This document shows, piece after piece, positions 22,383 to 31,398 of a DNA stretch of 35,786 nt. Position 1 is the first letter of the stretch. Each line of letters begins with the position of its first letter. Source of the stretch: Byssochlamys sp. IMV 00236 (lineage: Eukaryota > Ascomycota > Eurotiomycetes > Eurotiales > Thermoascaceae); NCBI GenBank assembly GCA_001931875.2, contig MSJH02000766.1, forward strand, positions 1 through 35,786. Direction: 5' to 3'. The translations under genes were made by a program, and so were the position numbers. The notes below the pieces were generated by a model, which worked only from the letters and a program-made list of their open reading frames with translations, was not told where the DNA came from and did not search any database.

Positions 22383-24064
22383 CTATATTTGTATTTTACT
22401 ATACAAACAACAAAGATAATACATCTTATAAAGGTCTCCTTTCAATATATTAATTTTATTATGAAAAGTAGAGCTAATTATTGTTGCTGTTTGTCGAACC
22501 AACTCAGGTAGACTGTTTGATGTCAAGTCTTGTGTAGGGGTCACCATAGCATTTGAAACTTGAGTTCCAATGATCAGTTCCTGACCATCAGGGTGGTGTA
22601 AAGTGATGGACGAAGTATCACGGTACTTTCTTTGGTTGCTGACTATTTCTTTGAGAAGCAGGATTGCATATTCTCCATATGCACACTATCTTCTGTCGAG
22701 TAGTTTTATCAAAGAAGCTGGCCACTGTTGTTGGCAGACTATACCTTAAGAAGTGAATCCAATCAACTGCACGGTTATATTCACTTTCAACGTTTTTCAT
22801 AACACTTGAGAAGGTTGTTGGGACAAGCGGACATGACGATTTCAAGAGAGAATTGATGTTTTGAATATCTTTGTTTGTCAAGCGCAAAGGGTGCTGATAC
22901 CTTTTGTCAATGGAGAAGTCGTCCGTTGTTATTAATCGTGCAATTTATGGTCCAATATTGCAACCAAACAAGTACATGAAGTCTACTGGGAAAAAAAATG
23001 CGCCATGGAAGCGCTTCAAACCAGCAAACGGCGTAGGAGGCTTTTGGCCAGAATCCACATCTGTCATCGTAAACGTAGCTTTGGTTCGGTAAGTAATGGA
23101 ATTGGAAGGATAAAAAACATTTCTTCCTTCGGTTCTGACAACCTTAGTTGTACAGCATCTACATCCACTGGGATGAGTATGCTCCGACTGCCCAGCAAGC
23201 TTTGCACATACGGGGATATCATCGCCAGCGAACAGCAGATGTGCATTGATTGCCATATTAGAACCAGCAAGCTTAAATTCCTCACGCTCTAAGATCATTA
23301 ATTCTTTCATGATGAGCTTGACGAAGGAAAAGAAGTCCTTTGGCAGTGTAGGACTAGGAGCGATACATACTTGCAGCATGTACTTACTTTCGGTACGGAT
23401 CACCTCCAGTAAGCTCAGGGTGATCAAGTGAAATACGCCCATTGTATGCTGTCCATTTTTGAAGATTTGAAAGTCATCAACGAAAAAACCAAGGTAAATG
23501 ACCAATCTATCCTTTTTCTTGCTGTAAACTTTGGGCAATTTTTCGCCAAGTGCTCCGTCAAAAACACCGTACAGCACTCCAGGCTTTTTCTCGTTCTTCC
23601 TGGATGACTGCATGAGTAGTGCAAGTTGATCGATAAACGGAAGGCACATCTTCTTCTTAGCACAAGTCTTGTTTCCTTCACACTTGGAGTTGTTGCACTT
23701 CTCGTCTATCTTTGCATTTTCATCGTACAGCATGCATCCACTCTTACAGACATCAAGCCCTTTTGACTTAACGGGGAACCTCTTGGTTAGTCTTTCTCTT
23801 GATTTGTAGTGAGAGCACAGTAGAAGTGCTCCAGAATAGCATGCCTTCATATGGTTCACTTCATTATATTTATTATTATGAGTCTGGATAAAGAAAAGCC
23901 ATTCCAAAATTCGTTAAACATATAAAGCACATTTCCAATCCTACCTCTGAGCCTAAGTAATAAGGGCATTCATTCGAGTAATGAAAAGCTTTTGTAAAAT
24001 GACTTCCTTCGTTTACTGTTTCTTTGAAATAGACGCAAAAAGATTTGTATAGCCTATTGTCCAT
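22383..24064 (-). pseudogene. Degraded Tnp2/Transposase_21-like transposase
   Basis: A minus-strand gene starts around ATG 24064 (MDNRLYKSFCVYFKE). A probable 61-nt intron (23884-23944) joins it to a frame read to TAA at 22945-22947. The same frame reopens to 22618, then a +1 shifted frame continues (KYRDTSSITLHHPDG) to TAG at 22383-22385. Recognisable parts are a Cys-rich segment (VCKSGCMLY, then CNNSKCEGNKTC), YGVFDGALGEKL, LGFFVDDFQIFKNG, HLLFAGDDIPVCAKL, a CRCC cluster and FFFPVDFMYLFGCNIGP. That order is like Tnp2-type transposases of CACTA/Plavaka-like elements, where short host-like zinc motifs precede the catalytic core. At least one nonsense codon and one frameshift make it inactive. 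It lies inside the inverted repeat. The family is assigned from remembered motif order, so the superfamily is less certain than the fact that it is a transposase. Confidence 0.6.
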
Positions 24065-24342
24065 ATTGCCTTGAAAAAGATAAAAATTGATACAGTGGTG
24101 TTAGTAGTTGTAATAAACAGAAAGTACAATGGGACTCTTTACGTTTCTTTTATTTGGGAGAGTAAAGAAGATATTAAAAATGATAGTTATACATCATTAT
24201 TGTGATTGGTCAGTTTATGTTACTGAGTTTTCTTGCAGACACTGCTTATTGACCCTTATTCAACGTAGAATACAACACACAGTGCCTATCACAATTGCTA
24301 TTGCCTTCACTACGACCTTGGATGTGATTTATACAGAAAGAA

Positions 24343-25422
24343 ATGGAACAAAAGAAGTTCGTTCAAGAAATGAAACCTCAAGATAAAGCATCAAGCAGTT
24401 ATGTTCATAGAAAGTTACAAGAACTTCCTTTTGTCAAGAAACTGAATACAAGCAAGTACAGATCTTTAAAGGAAAACACCTTGACCGCTATCAATTCCAA
24501 CAAGACTTTGGAAATAACAAGCAAGCTTAGAAACATTGATAAAAAGGATATTGATGCTGTTCAAACCTTTATCAAAACAGTACAAGCAAGAATTCAAGAC
24601 AAGACTTTCATGCCTCTTAAATACACTGACCCTCGAGGACCAAGATACTTTTCTTTACTTCCCTTATACAAGATTGATTCCAAGAGTATACAGATTGATG
24701 CTCAATCTTTCTGGAAGCTTGCCAAACAATGTGGCAACAAGATACTTGAAAGCTTGACATCACATTTAAAGAAATTTGCGTACGTATGCTTACATGGCTT
24801 TTCTGTGGGGCTAAACAAATATTACCATTGTAGAAATGTGATCACTACTGATAGTTATGCTGTATCCTTCATGTTTAAGAAAACTGTCTCAATCCAAAAT
24901 GAACCTAGAAAAGAACCAAAGACACCCCAGGATTTTGTTGATATCGCTGACGATACTGAAATTTGGGCTGTTGATCCTGGTATATCAACTATCTTTAGCA
25001 AAGGTTTAGAATTTGGCGCAACTGAAGCCAACGTTCTTGGCGACAAAACTATAAATAGATTCGCTAAATGGTACTGTCATAAAAGATTGAAGTTGATGAA
25101 AGCCATGTCAAAAAGAAAAATGAATGAAGCGGGGGAAAAAAACTACAACTCGTCTCCTTTATGTCGTTAAGAAGAAGTTTGTTGGTAAGAGCTATTTTTT
25201 TCTATTACAAACATATATATATATATATATGTGCTAAGAATATCATACAATTCTAGAATCAATCTTAGAAGATATAGCAATACATTTGCCCAGATATCAA
25301 GCTAATCTAGAGAAGATGAAAAAATCTGGGTATGAAGTAATTGAATATGCAGGAAAATCGAAAGGTGTGTCGTATTTGACCATGCCTAATACTAGTCTTT
25401 ACTTGTGAAATTACTGAGCAAA
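24343..25422 (+). pseudogene. Fanzor/TnpB-like gene, frameshifted
   Basis: An ATG at 24343 opens 275 codons on the + strand. After a Lys-rich helical N-terminus comes YFSLLPLYKIDSKSIQIDA, then ITTDSYAVSFMFKK and IWAVDPGISTIFS. This order (an FSLLP-type segment, a TDGxxVSxLF-like strand, then a DPG motif as the first RuvC acid) is what Fanzor1 proteins, the eukaryotic relatives of TnpB, show. The frame breaks in a G5A7 homopolymer at about 25131-25142. One base off, it continues through TTRLLYVVKKKFV, a probable intron (about 25185-25257), then a segment ending GYEVIEYAGKSK. The later RuvC Glu/Asp and zinc-ribbon motifs were not found, so the copy looks truncated or decayed. If the family is right, the intact relatives are RNA-guided nucleases linked to transposons. 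Alternative: an unrelated transposon protein with a chance DPG. Confidence 0.45.
25210..25231. repeat. (AT)n microsatellite
   Basis: About 9-10 AT units lie within the probable intron of the Fanzor-like relic. Confidence 0.85.
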
Positions 25423-25604
25423 GAATTAGTAGAAGAAATACGTATGAGCTAGAACTACTGACGTAAGCTATTACTTCAAAAAATGAATAAAATCATGTAG
25501 TCCACAAACTTGTTCATATAATAAGAGAAAGAGATTGATGATGTAGTAAATCAAGAGAAAAAATGCCTGGACAGGGTTCAAGAATGGAAGAATGAAAGCT
25601 TGTT

Positions 25605-25852
25605 AGTATTGGCTATGCAAGGAAGTTTTTTGGTTAGAGTAAGGATAACGAAAATCGTATTGATTGTTTAACACGAATGATAAATGTGCTTAATGATCCT
25701 TCTAAAGCTGAAGCTGCGTTTTTATTGCTGTGATCAAGATTTAACAAACAGTTCTAATCGTGAAAGTGACATTGAGAAGCGTTTTGCAGTTGTTTACTTG
25801 ACTTATGTAGAACTTACTACAAACCCTGATGACTTAATAAAGCTTTTAAAAT
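25605..25852 (+). pseudogene. Degraded serine-recombinase-like ORF remnant
   Basis: Reading from 25605 gives SIGYARK, then a stop, then a protein-like stretch starting NRIDCLTRMINVLNDPSKAE, more stops, and after a one-base shift a segment starting SDIEKRFAVVYLTYVELT that ends at TAA (about 25850). The I-G-Y-A-R-K start followed by an E/R-rich helix looks like the N-terminal active-site strand of serine recombinases (YARVS type) in IS607-like elements, which often travel with TnpB/Fanzor genes. Several stops and a frameshift show it is dead. The family call is tentative. Confidence 0.3.
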
Positions 25853-26354
25853 AAGCTCCTTTTGGGCATAACCATTTTCAAGAGCTTAGATTGTAGATAC
25901 AATTATCCTCGTTCAGAGAAGTGTAACATAAAGGACTATCTTGCATGAAGTAAAAATGAAATCGTAAGTCATCCGATACCAAGTGGCATTACAACTGCTG
26001 CTTTCAATTGCCATCACTTAAACAACAGTATGACACTCCAGTCTCCATTATCTTCAGCCACGTCCTTGCTTCTATTTGGCGATATCATTAAGTTCATGAT
26101 CTTTGACAACCAACTCTTTTGCTTTGCGATAATACTTTGTGACTCTCAATGCAGTGCCCAAATATCCATTCAAGAAGAGCTATTAATCTCAGGCGTCTTC
26201 CAGCTTCTGCTCCCACACGTTGTTCTTTAAACCTACATTTGTGTTATCAAAGCTGCCAACTTTCCACAAAACTCATTAAACTATGTAGTGACTATTTTAT
26301 AGCTCTTAATAAACTCCGAGTTAATTTTGCTCCTATAAAAACAAAAAAATTTTA
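25853..26354. other. Decayed mobile-element DNA before the right arm
   Basis: No intact gene. A minus-strand stretch around 26080-26190 reads as a short protein-like segment (GYLGTALRVTKYYRKAKELV) with stops on both sides, so it is probably another relic of the same island. Confidence 0.35.
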
Positions 26355-26720
26355 TTCTTTATATTTTTTTTTCCACAGTGAAAACAATAAAGGTAAAGTA
26401 ATATGTTTGTTTGGGATAAGTAAAGACATGATGAATATAAGCTGGCACCAGTCCGAACATTGAATGAAGGACAACGCAAAGTAAGGATGCCATTTATACG
26501 CTCGGCATCCCTGAAAAACAATGCTTATCCAAACTATAAATGTCTTGAAGAACACCTTTTGCTAACCTACCATCTTAGGACAATCGATGGATGTTTTTGT
26601 TTAAATCTATTTATAATAAATTTTTTTATTGACAAAACTTACAAGTGTTACAGATTTTGTTTCTCTTTTTTTTTTATCTGTTACCATGGTTTCGCCTTGT
26701 GCACCTAATGAGAAATCATA
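26355..26720 (-). repeat. Right arm of the 366-bp inverted repeat
   Basis: Reverse complement of 21838-22203. Read on the + strand it reproduces the TPR-MBL promoter and the start MVSPCAPNEKS, which then hits TAA at 26720 where the homology ends. It is therefore a promoter and start-codon copy driving only an 11-codon frame. Confidence 0.95.
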
Positions 26721-26938
26721 AACTTTGCGTTTTGCTTTCCACAATAGTTTTTAAAAGAATAAATATATGTTAACAATATATCACCTGAATATATGCACTG
26801 CTTCAATGTAACTGAAAAAGAACCCCAAGCAGATTTGTACAAAACTACTGTTACTTTTATAAAGTGATTGTTCTCTTAAAGCGTAACTGATCTTAGAGAA
26901 GGCTACTTGAAAATGTTGTCACTGGAAAGCCATAATAA

Positions 26939-27574
26939 ATGACACACTTACCTGATTTTTTACTCTTCTTTTTCTTCGTATTTTATATATCAATGTATAC
27001 AAATTGGAACTCGAACTCTGCAACTCTTATTACATTGAAATGGTATCGCGTTGATACTATAGCTAGTTTCCTTCATGAACTTCGTCAATATATCATCAAT
27101 ACACCCGGTAAATTCTCTGCAACATACTTGCCAAAACCACCCAAGTCTGGACTACCTGCCAGCGTGAACGAGCGATTTCCTGAAGCAGAAGGCTGGTTAT
27201 GTGAAGCTATAGGCGATTGGAACGCAAAGTTCGACTGCCTCTTACTTGCAGCCAATGTGATGGTGAATGTCAACAGGCTTGATCGAAAGTACCCAGAATA
27301 TAAGACAGCAGGCGATACTGAATACTATTGTATTCTATCAATTAACGAACTCCTACGCATGATTGCATCACCAGAACTGGGTGAGGTCATTAAACAGTCT
27401 GCTTTTGAGCAAAGGTATGCTCTCGAATGGTATGATGATGCAGAAGATGCAAAGAGTATCGGGCTTGGATTTTCAAGGCTCCCAGGTTTCTCGTCGAACG
27501 ATGATCTGACCTCAAAGACAAAAAATGGACCAAGCGGTGAACTTGCACATAATGATCAAAAGTTTGACGAATAA
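26939..27574 (+). CDS. Hypothetical protein
   Basis: Open frame of 211 codons. The first 17 residues after ATG 26939 are very hydrophobic (LLFFFFVFYI) and may be untranslated or an artefact; ATG 26993 (MYTNWNSNS) is an alternative start. From about residue 40 the sequence is protein-like and soluble: LHELRQYIINTPGKFSATYL, PEAEGWLCEAIGDWNAKFDC, LDRKYPEYKTAGDTEYYCIL, then a polar C-terminus rich in Ser, Asn and Asp. I do not recognise a family. It lies between the right inverted-repeat arm and the CLASP gene. It may belong to a lineage-specific repeated gene family or a mobile element rather than a conserved gene. Confidence 0.4.
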   Translation: MTHLPDFLLFFFFVFYISMYTNWNSNSATLITLKWYRVDTIASFLHELRQYIINTPGKFSATYLPKPPKSGLPASVNERFPEAEGWLCEAIGDWNAKFDCLLLAANVMVNVNRLDRKYPEYKTAGDTEYYCILSINELLRMIASPELGEVIKQSAFEQRYALEWYDDAEDAKSIGLGFSRLPGFSSNDDLTSKTKNGPSGELAHNDQKFDE

Positions 27575-27977
27575 AAATCGTCTTTCCATAAATAAATCTT
27601 TTTGATTTCCTAGTTCTGGAAAGAGTATCAATGGCATCATTTGAGTGTCCTATTGTTCTATCATTGTTACAGGTCTTTCATTTTGTGTAAATTCTCATGA
27701 CATTTAATTTAGAGTGAGCATACAAGCAGAGATCCAATTGAATAGTTTATATATTACAGAATTAATGATAATTGAAAAGATTGTTCTCTCTCTCTGTTAA
27801 TGTTGCCACATGCAATGCCATGGCAACGTAAACGTACACTTGACTACTTCACAAGCGACAGGTTGTATTCAGGGCCCACTTGTATTTCATTGTCCGCTTC
27901 CTTTTTTTTCTTTTAAAAAAATTTATGTTACTGTGCTATTCACTAGATTCAGCTAGCAACCAAGCGATTGCCCTAGA
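27575..27977. other. Upstream region of the CLASP gene
   Basis: No ORF of interest. It has a (CT)n run near 27785-27796, an X-box-like site at 27814-27827 and T/A tracts. Confidence 0.5.
27814..27827. promoter_or_regulatory. X-box-like site upstream of the CLASP gene
   Basis: AATGCCATGGCAAC matches 12 of 14 positions of the palindrome GTTGCCATGGCAAC, and a further GTTGCC half-site lies at 27802-27807. It is 150 bp before the proposed start codon. Function as an RFX site is inferred. Confidence 0.35.
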
Positions 27978-29178
27978 ATGAGCCATAGAAACGAAATATA
28001 CCCCGGGGAGACTACTAGGGTAAACGAAAAGCAGCAACAGGGTCAAGAATAGAATATGTAATATGTTTTGTTATAGATCTCCTCCAAAACTGATCTAGAT
28101 CGTGAAATGAAGAGAATCAAGAAAACACTATTAAAAACCAAGATGACAGAAGAAAATTGGGACTTGTTCAACAAGGCCATGAAAAACATAGCAACATGGT
28201 GCACAGAATACAAAATACACGAATATATTGGATTTATAGATCATATCAAAGAGCTAAAAGAGCTAATCGTTACCTGTGTAAGTTGGTTTCGTTTGTGTCG
28301 CCTTTAATATAATCTAATAATAACTGTAGCTTACATCAGAACGCACTATTTTATCAAAAACAGCAATCGATTTATTAACCACACTATCACAGCACCTGGG
28401 GACAAAATTCGAAACGATCAATAATATGATGCTTCCTACGATAAAAAATGTCTTTGGACGTTCAAGCAAAGTTCACGTAAACCGAACAGTAGAAGGATAT
28501 AAACAGATAATACAGCATTCACTATTACCACGAACTATACCCGAATTCTGCAGTATTCTTTCAGTAGTTCAACGACAAGATCCAAGACGTTTACACTTAG
28601 CTGATTGCTTAGAGGTGCTCATTCGCGTCAATACAGAAGATAGGATAAAAAAATACAAGAGGGATATTGAATCAGCGCTCAAAGTAATGGCTGTGGACGC
28701 TAATCTGGACGTGCGGCGGCTGGCGCGAGCATGTTTTGAAAGTTATAAGCAAAAGCTGCCAGAGCAAGCTCAAGTGTTTACTCAGACACTGACAAAGGAC
28801 GTGAAAAAGAACCTCATCCAGCCATCTACTGTAGCACCTCCAACCACATTGAATGGTGTACACCCAAAACCTAAACCAACAACTGCTGCATCTTCGACGA
28901 CATCGAATGGTGTACATACTAAACCTAAACCAACATCTGCATCCAAACCAATTTCAAACAAACCCACATCGTCTTCGAAAGCTATGCAACCCCCTAGTAC
29001 ACCCATCTTTAGATACCGACCTATATCAATAAATCTGAAAGAACGAGTGCTCAAAATTCAAGCGAACCAAAATAAAGATATTGTGTCTGGAGTGACGTTT
29101 AGGAATGGTAAACCATATTACAAAAGGCCGTCTCTCGTGAAACATGATTTTCAAATAAAAAAGAGAATTAAAAAATGA
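27978..29178 (+). CDS. CLASP-type microtubule-binding protein (TOG/CLASP_N domain)
   Basis: Three exons, 27978-28019, 28077-28277 and 28330-29178, give 363 residues. The core (about 15-225) is a HEAT-like TOG array of the CLASP_N type: WDLFNKAMKNIATWC, IKELKELIVTCLTSERTILS, KTAIDLLTTLSQHLGTKFET, NMMLPTIKNVFGRSSKVHVN and the closing VMAVDANLDVRRLARACFES helix. A Pro/Thr/Ser/Lys linker (about 230-300) carries a short imperfect tandem repeat (NGVHPKPKPT / NGVHTKPKPT), a plausible basic microtubule-binding segment. The tail is basic. CLASPs stabilise microtubules and promote rescue at the cortex, kinetochore and spindle midzone. With one TOG array it is much shorter than full CLASPs (over 1000 residues), so it is a mini-CLASP or a partial copy. 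Exon 1 (14 codons) is the weakest part of the model. Confidence 0.72.
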
Positions 29179-29522
29179 ATCCAGTTCTTGCTTTTTTTGG
29201 ATGATCTGCTCAAGCTTGTTCAGACTGTGGGTGGTTTGCATAATAGGTTTCACAAATGGCTACGACGTATGACAGGTAAATTTAAATGACAATAAATTTT
29301 CACTTCGTGTCACACATCAGCAAGCTGTATCCATGACATCAGTAACCATGACTCAAAATGAGTGTACATTCATAACAACAGTTTTATTCCATGTGTGTGG
29401 GAAAGCATATAAACATGTAAATATGTATAAGTTATTGCAGCATATGTATAGACTATGTATAACTATTTATATAGGGAGAGAGAGAGTCGAGTAGAAAGGT
29501 ATATTGCAGTGGCGAAAGTTAT
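29179..29522. other. Intergenic region
   Basis: Between the CLASP stop and the minus-strand zinc-finger-like gene. No gene seen; a GA-rich run (GGGAGAGAGAGAG) lies at about 29475-29488. Confidence 0.5.
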
Positions 29523-29754
29523 TTATAATTCTTCTTCTTCATCATACTCCTCGTCTTGTTCTTCTTGGTCAATTTCCTGCTTTATAAAAGATGATATACT
29601 CCATTGTGAAGGATGCACGCCGTTTCTAGGACATGAAGACTATGTCAAGTGTTAACACTATTGATTCATATGTTGGATATTTACTTACCTGATGGTTAGG
29701 AAGCCAATTACCGCATAATTCACAAGTAGCAGGGCAGACAGTGTATGGGATCAT
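29523..29754 (-). CDS. Small C2HC zinc-finger-like protein with acidic tail
   Basis: Two minus-strand exons, 29689-29754 and 29523-29639, give 60 residues. The first encodes MIPYTVCPATCELCGNWLPN-HQ and is followed by a GTAAGT donor; the 49-nt intron ends CATAG. The second begins SSCPRNGVHPSQW and ends in an acidic tail (about residues 44-60, mostly Asp and Glu). Cys11, Cys14, His21 and Cys25 form C-x2-C-x6-H-x3-C, a plausible single zinc site, with an extra Cys7 and His31 nearby. The frame is closed by TAA and the exons join in phase 0. The function is unknown; a small nucleic-acid or protein adaptor is a guess. Splice signals and the conserved Cys/His spacing across the junction are the support, and no transcript confirms it. 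Confidence 0.55.
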
Positions 29755-30169
29755 TAATGATTAAAAAGAAAAAAAGAATGCAGAAAAAAAAAATTGACAA
29801 ATTTCTGTGTGTGGAGGGGATTTTATACTTTTTTTTTCTGAATTTATTTCTGTTGTTACATTATTTACAGTTTTTATTATGATTAATTTCCAGTAAAGTT
29901 CCCGTCATTTCTTTATTCTCAAGAGCACACAATCTAATATTAATCTTCTTAAAGCATCAATAAACCTCTGCTACAAACTATATTGAACTATGTCCCCCTA
30001 GTAACCAAGGGGTCAATGATGTGACCTAGGGGAACTTGGATTCTATTTGTAGCACAGGTGTATCCGACGTGATGTTCTGAGCCACGCACAATTCTGATAT
30101 CTTTTTTTGTGTCTTTATCTTGCTTTTTGCACCCAGTTGCATCTGTTTTTTTCGTTTTGCGTATGAGAG
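29755..30169. other. Intergenic region between the zinc-finger-like gene and the transposase relic
   Basis: A/T-rich. It holds the upstream region of the small minus-strand gene. From about 29988 a minus-strand Lys-rich frame runs into the transposase relic. Confidence 0.4.
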
Positions 30170-30800
30170 AATGCTGTTTTTTAACAGTAAATGTTTTATT
30201 TATAACATACTTTACTAAAAACGCTGGCTCAAGAGCCAAGCACATATCAAAAAATGAAGCAGAGTACTTAATTTAGTTGTGGCAGTTGCCTGTTCTGCTG
30301 ACTCAATCATTCAAGTACTCAAACCATCTGTTGCAGGTGAGACAGTCTCTATTTACGCCAGCTTTGATTTTCGACCAAAAAAGTTCAACTATGTTCAGGA
30401 AAGGTGAGTAAGGAGACCAGTAAAGAGCTTTGTATCCACGACTTTCAATAAGCTCTTGGACAGCAGCGGTCTTGTGTGTAGTGGTGTTACCTAAGATAAG
30501 ATAGCAACCGAATATTTCATGCTCGTCAAGTATATCCATAACATTACTGATGAGTTACATAGTGCTCACTTCGCGCACCAATTTTTGCATTTACCTTCAG
30601 TACTTCAGCTGCTTCCACCATTATCCCTCTTTCTCTTTTTAATGGAAGCGCTTTTCTTCTAAACAGCCTTTGGCTTGCGCAAGGCTAAGTTAATAACTCC
30701 TTTCTTATATGCCGCCTCCAGTTATAGTGGTGGCAATTCTCCTGCTGAAGGAATCATGCTTTTAGCTGGTAATACCTTTTTGGTACCTGTCAAACGCTTC
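30170..30800 (-). pseudogene. Second DDE transposase remnant (IS630/Tc1-like)
   Basis: Minus-strand fragments in three frames appear in the normal order: MIPSAGELPPL and YKKGVINLALRKPKA, then VMDILDEHEIFGCYLILGNT, SRGYKALYWSPYSPFLNIVE and LFWSKIKAGVNRDC, then YSASFFDMCLALEP. This is the DDE_3 core of an IS630/Tc1-type transposase. Where relatives have a catalytic Asp (MDNxxxH) this copy has Gly (LGNTTTH), and several stops and frameshifts interrupt it, so it is dead. It is a different subfamily from the remnant at 13.2 kb. Confidence 0.75.
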
Positions 30801-30936
30801 TCTTCATCATCTTTATAAGTACTGCTTTATTTGCATATGCTCTCGTTTAAATGCTTGTTTTATATTCGAAATCTCTGAGCTAGTGCACCCAATATGTCTC
30901 CAACCAACTTGAATCAGCAGTCAAGACAAGCCAAAG

Positions 30937-31398
30937 ATGGCAGCGACTCAAGCTACGGTTGATCTATGTAACGTTCTTGACGATCCGAAAGTGTTTAAAC
31001 CTACGGCTCATAGCATGTTCATGCAAGCAAAGCGCGAATACAAGAGTGACTCAATAATGATGCTGACTCTTATGGATTCTGTATTCATCGATGGCTATGA
31101 CGAGCTGGTCATAGTCAAAAAAGGAAAATATCCTTAAAAAAAAACGGTAGACAATCAAGATCGAGTTAGAATTATTGACATAAGCCTTGATAAGGGAATG
31201 AAATCCAAGTGGAGTGTGTTGCATTTTTCAAATCCATTACCACATCTGGCAGACCATACGTCAATGCAAATAAATGAAGCTTCATGGCGTAAGTATGTAT
31301 TAATCGCCAGATCGGTCGAGAATCTCATTGTCCCTACTACGATCTCATCTGTAATATCACAAGCTCACTTAAAACCCATGGAAAAAAAAAAAAATTGA
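30937..31398 (+). pseudogene. Unrecognised ORF interrupted by one stop
   Basis: ATG at 30937 opens a 66-codon frame (MAATQATVDLCNVLDDPKVF) that ends TAA at 31135-31137. The same frame continues past that stop for 86 codons (VDNQDRVRIIDISLDKGMKS, then WRKYVLIARSVENL) to 31398. A preceding short frame near 30895 also reads protein-like (NQQSRQAKDG). The continuity suggests one old coding region with a nonsense mutation, perhaps mobile-element derived. No family is recognised. Confidence 0.25.

Noticed and set aside
23005..23431. + strand ORFs opposite the Tnp2-like relic
   Set aside because: Shadows of the minus-strand transposase frame; no motif of their own.
21838..26720. Simple interpretation of the inverted repeat as TIRs of one autonomous transposon
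   Set aside because: I see no target-site duplication. The arms end inside a host-like coding sequence and the internal genes belong to different element types. It was kept as an open question in the findings instead.
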